Source of the DNA: Stomoxys calcitrans
Taxonomy: Eukaryota; Arthropoda; Insecta; Diptera; Muscidae
Assembly (NCBI RefSeq): GCF_963082655.1
Contig: NC_081555.1
Coordinates: forward strand, 150,511,005 to 150,575,004
Direction: 5' to 3'
Length of the DNA: 64,000 nt
Position numbers and translations under genes: made by a program. This document shows, in pieces, positions 63,203 through 64,000 of the stretch (the stretch's first letter is position 1; every line of letters begins with the position of its first letter). The notes under the pieces were generated by a model, which was not told the DNA's origin, did not search any database, and was given only the letters and a program-made list of their open reading frames with translations.

Positions 63203-64000
63203 ACAAGTAAGAGCGTGCTAAGTTCGGCCGGGCCGAATCTTATATACTCTCCACCATGGATCACATCTGTCGAGTTCTTTGCGCAGTATCTCTTTTTAGG
63301 CAAACAAAGAACAATTAATTTGGACGGAGGAGGAGGTGGAGCTATATTAAGTTATAGTCCGATTTGGACCATACTTCGCATGAATGTTGGAAGTGATACC
63401 AAAACACCACGTGCAAAATTACAGCCAAATTGGATGAGAATTGCGCCCTCTGGAGGCTCAAGAATTCAAGACCCATGATCGGTTATAAAGCAGCTATATC
63501 AGGTTATGGACCGATTTGAGCCATACTTCGCACAGTTGTTGGAAGTGATACCAAAACACTATGTGCAAAATTTCAGTCAAATTGGGTGGGAATTGCGCCC
63601 TCTAGAGGCTCAAGAAGTCAAGACCCAAGATCGGTTTATATAGCAGCTATATCAGGTTATGGACCGATTTGGACCACACTTGGCACAACTGTTGGAAGTG
63701 ATATAAAAAAACTATGTGCAAAATTGCAGTCAAATTAGATAAGAATTGCGCCTTCTAAAAGTTCAAGAAGTCAAGACCCAAGATAGGTTTATATGGCAGC
63801 TATACCAGGTTATGGACCGATTTGGCCCATTTACAGTCTTAACAGACCTACACCAATAAGAAGTATTTGTGCTAAATTTCAAGCGGCTATCTCTACTCCT
63901 TCAAAAATTAGCGTGCTTTCGACAGACAGACGGGTGGACGGACAGACTGCCGGACGGACAGACGGACGGACATGGCTAGTTCGACTTAAAATGTCACGAC
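63203..64000 (-). mobile_element. HINE-like type I, runs off the window
   Basis: AACAAGTAAGAGCGTGCTAA, perfect hairpin TTCGGCCGGGCCGAA (63223-63237), motif TATACTCTCCACCATGG, four units (GCGCCCTCTAGAGGCTCAAG), CGGCTATCTCTACTCC, CAGACAGACGGGTGGACGGA block (63923-63970) and ATGGCTAGTTCGACTTAAAA. The terminal 5' segment lies beyond base 64000. Confidence 0.85.

Overview
This window looks like intergenic or intronic DNA of a higher fly (Brachycera; a calyptrate/muscid-type genome is my inference). It is AT-rich and has no bacterial gene organisation. It is packed with eukaryotic transposons: non-LTR retrotransposons with RNase H domains, a mariner transposase relic with its MITEs, a tRNA-derived SINE, and a very abundant tandem-repeat-bearing element with the architecture of Helentron-associated elements (HINE/DINE-1-like). 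I found no complete host gene. The best host-gene signal is one 94-bp candidate coding exon on the minus strand at 62546-62639, with acceptor and donor signals.

The dominant component, about 40% of the window by my tally, is a group of elements I call HINE-like types I, II and III. In one consistent orientation each has: a 5' palindrome carrying a TATACCCTCCACCAT-type motif; a conserved stretch ending in a GTCCGTCTGTC-rich block; an array of roughly 150-bp tandem units; the inverse of the 5' motif; a GC-rich hairpin; and an end at ACTTGTTT. Strand '+' for these elements means the hairpin end is on the right. Types I and II share the hairpin TTCGGCCCGGCCGAA. Type III has an unrelated hairpin (GTCGG...CCGAC) in the same place.

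Layout: 0.17-2.5 kb type I HINE with a captured LINE fragment; 2.5-6.0 kb LINE-A (DUF4780-like ORF1, deleted ORF2); 6.6-8.4 kb two partial type I HINEs, each with a LINE-tail insertion; 8.8-10.9 kb LINE-B; 11.5 kb SINE; 11.9-12.7 kb decayed repetitive coding-like DNA; 12.7-13.3 kb type II; 13.35-15.2 kb alternating tandem-repeat element; 15.2-17.45 kb GGTACC-containing tandem repeat with a MITE and a LINE-B piece; 17.7-18.4 kb type III; 20.0-23.1 kb MITE, LINE-B and type III in a row; 24.0-26.2 kb type III with a 1.1-kb 12-mer microsatellite and the mariner relic; 26.35-28.9 kb LINE-B; 30.6-32.9 kb full type II; 33.7-36.85 kb two type I copies; 37.3 kb head-to-head type III ends; 39.1-41.3 kb type III plus a two-headed I/II chimera; 43.0-45.7 kb (TAAAA)n array, type II end and LINE-B; 46.3 kb best SINE copy; 47.9-50.6 kb type II, type I and (TTTTA)n array; 52.6-54.8 kb type I tandem dimer; 56.25-62.0 kb type II, type I, alternating-repeat element and type I; 63.2-64 kb type I running off the window.

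Between these lie single-copy-looking islands (for example 18.4-19.9, 28.9-30.6, 37.5-39.1, 41.3-43.0, 50.6-52.6 and 62.0-63.2 kb) with short CA/GA microsatellites and no convincing exons apart from the candidate at 62.6 kb. Almost all open reading frames here are by-products of tandem repeats or pieces of dead retrotransposons. Insertion order can be read in places: MITEs and SINEs lie inside HINEs, and a HINE sits at a LINE-B tail.
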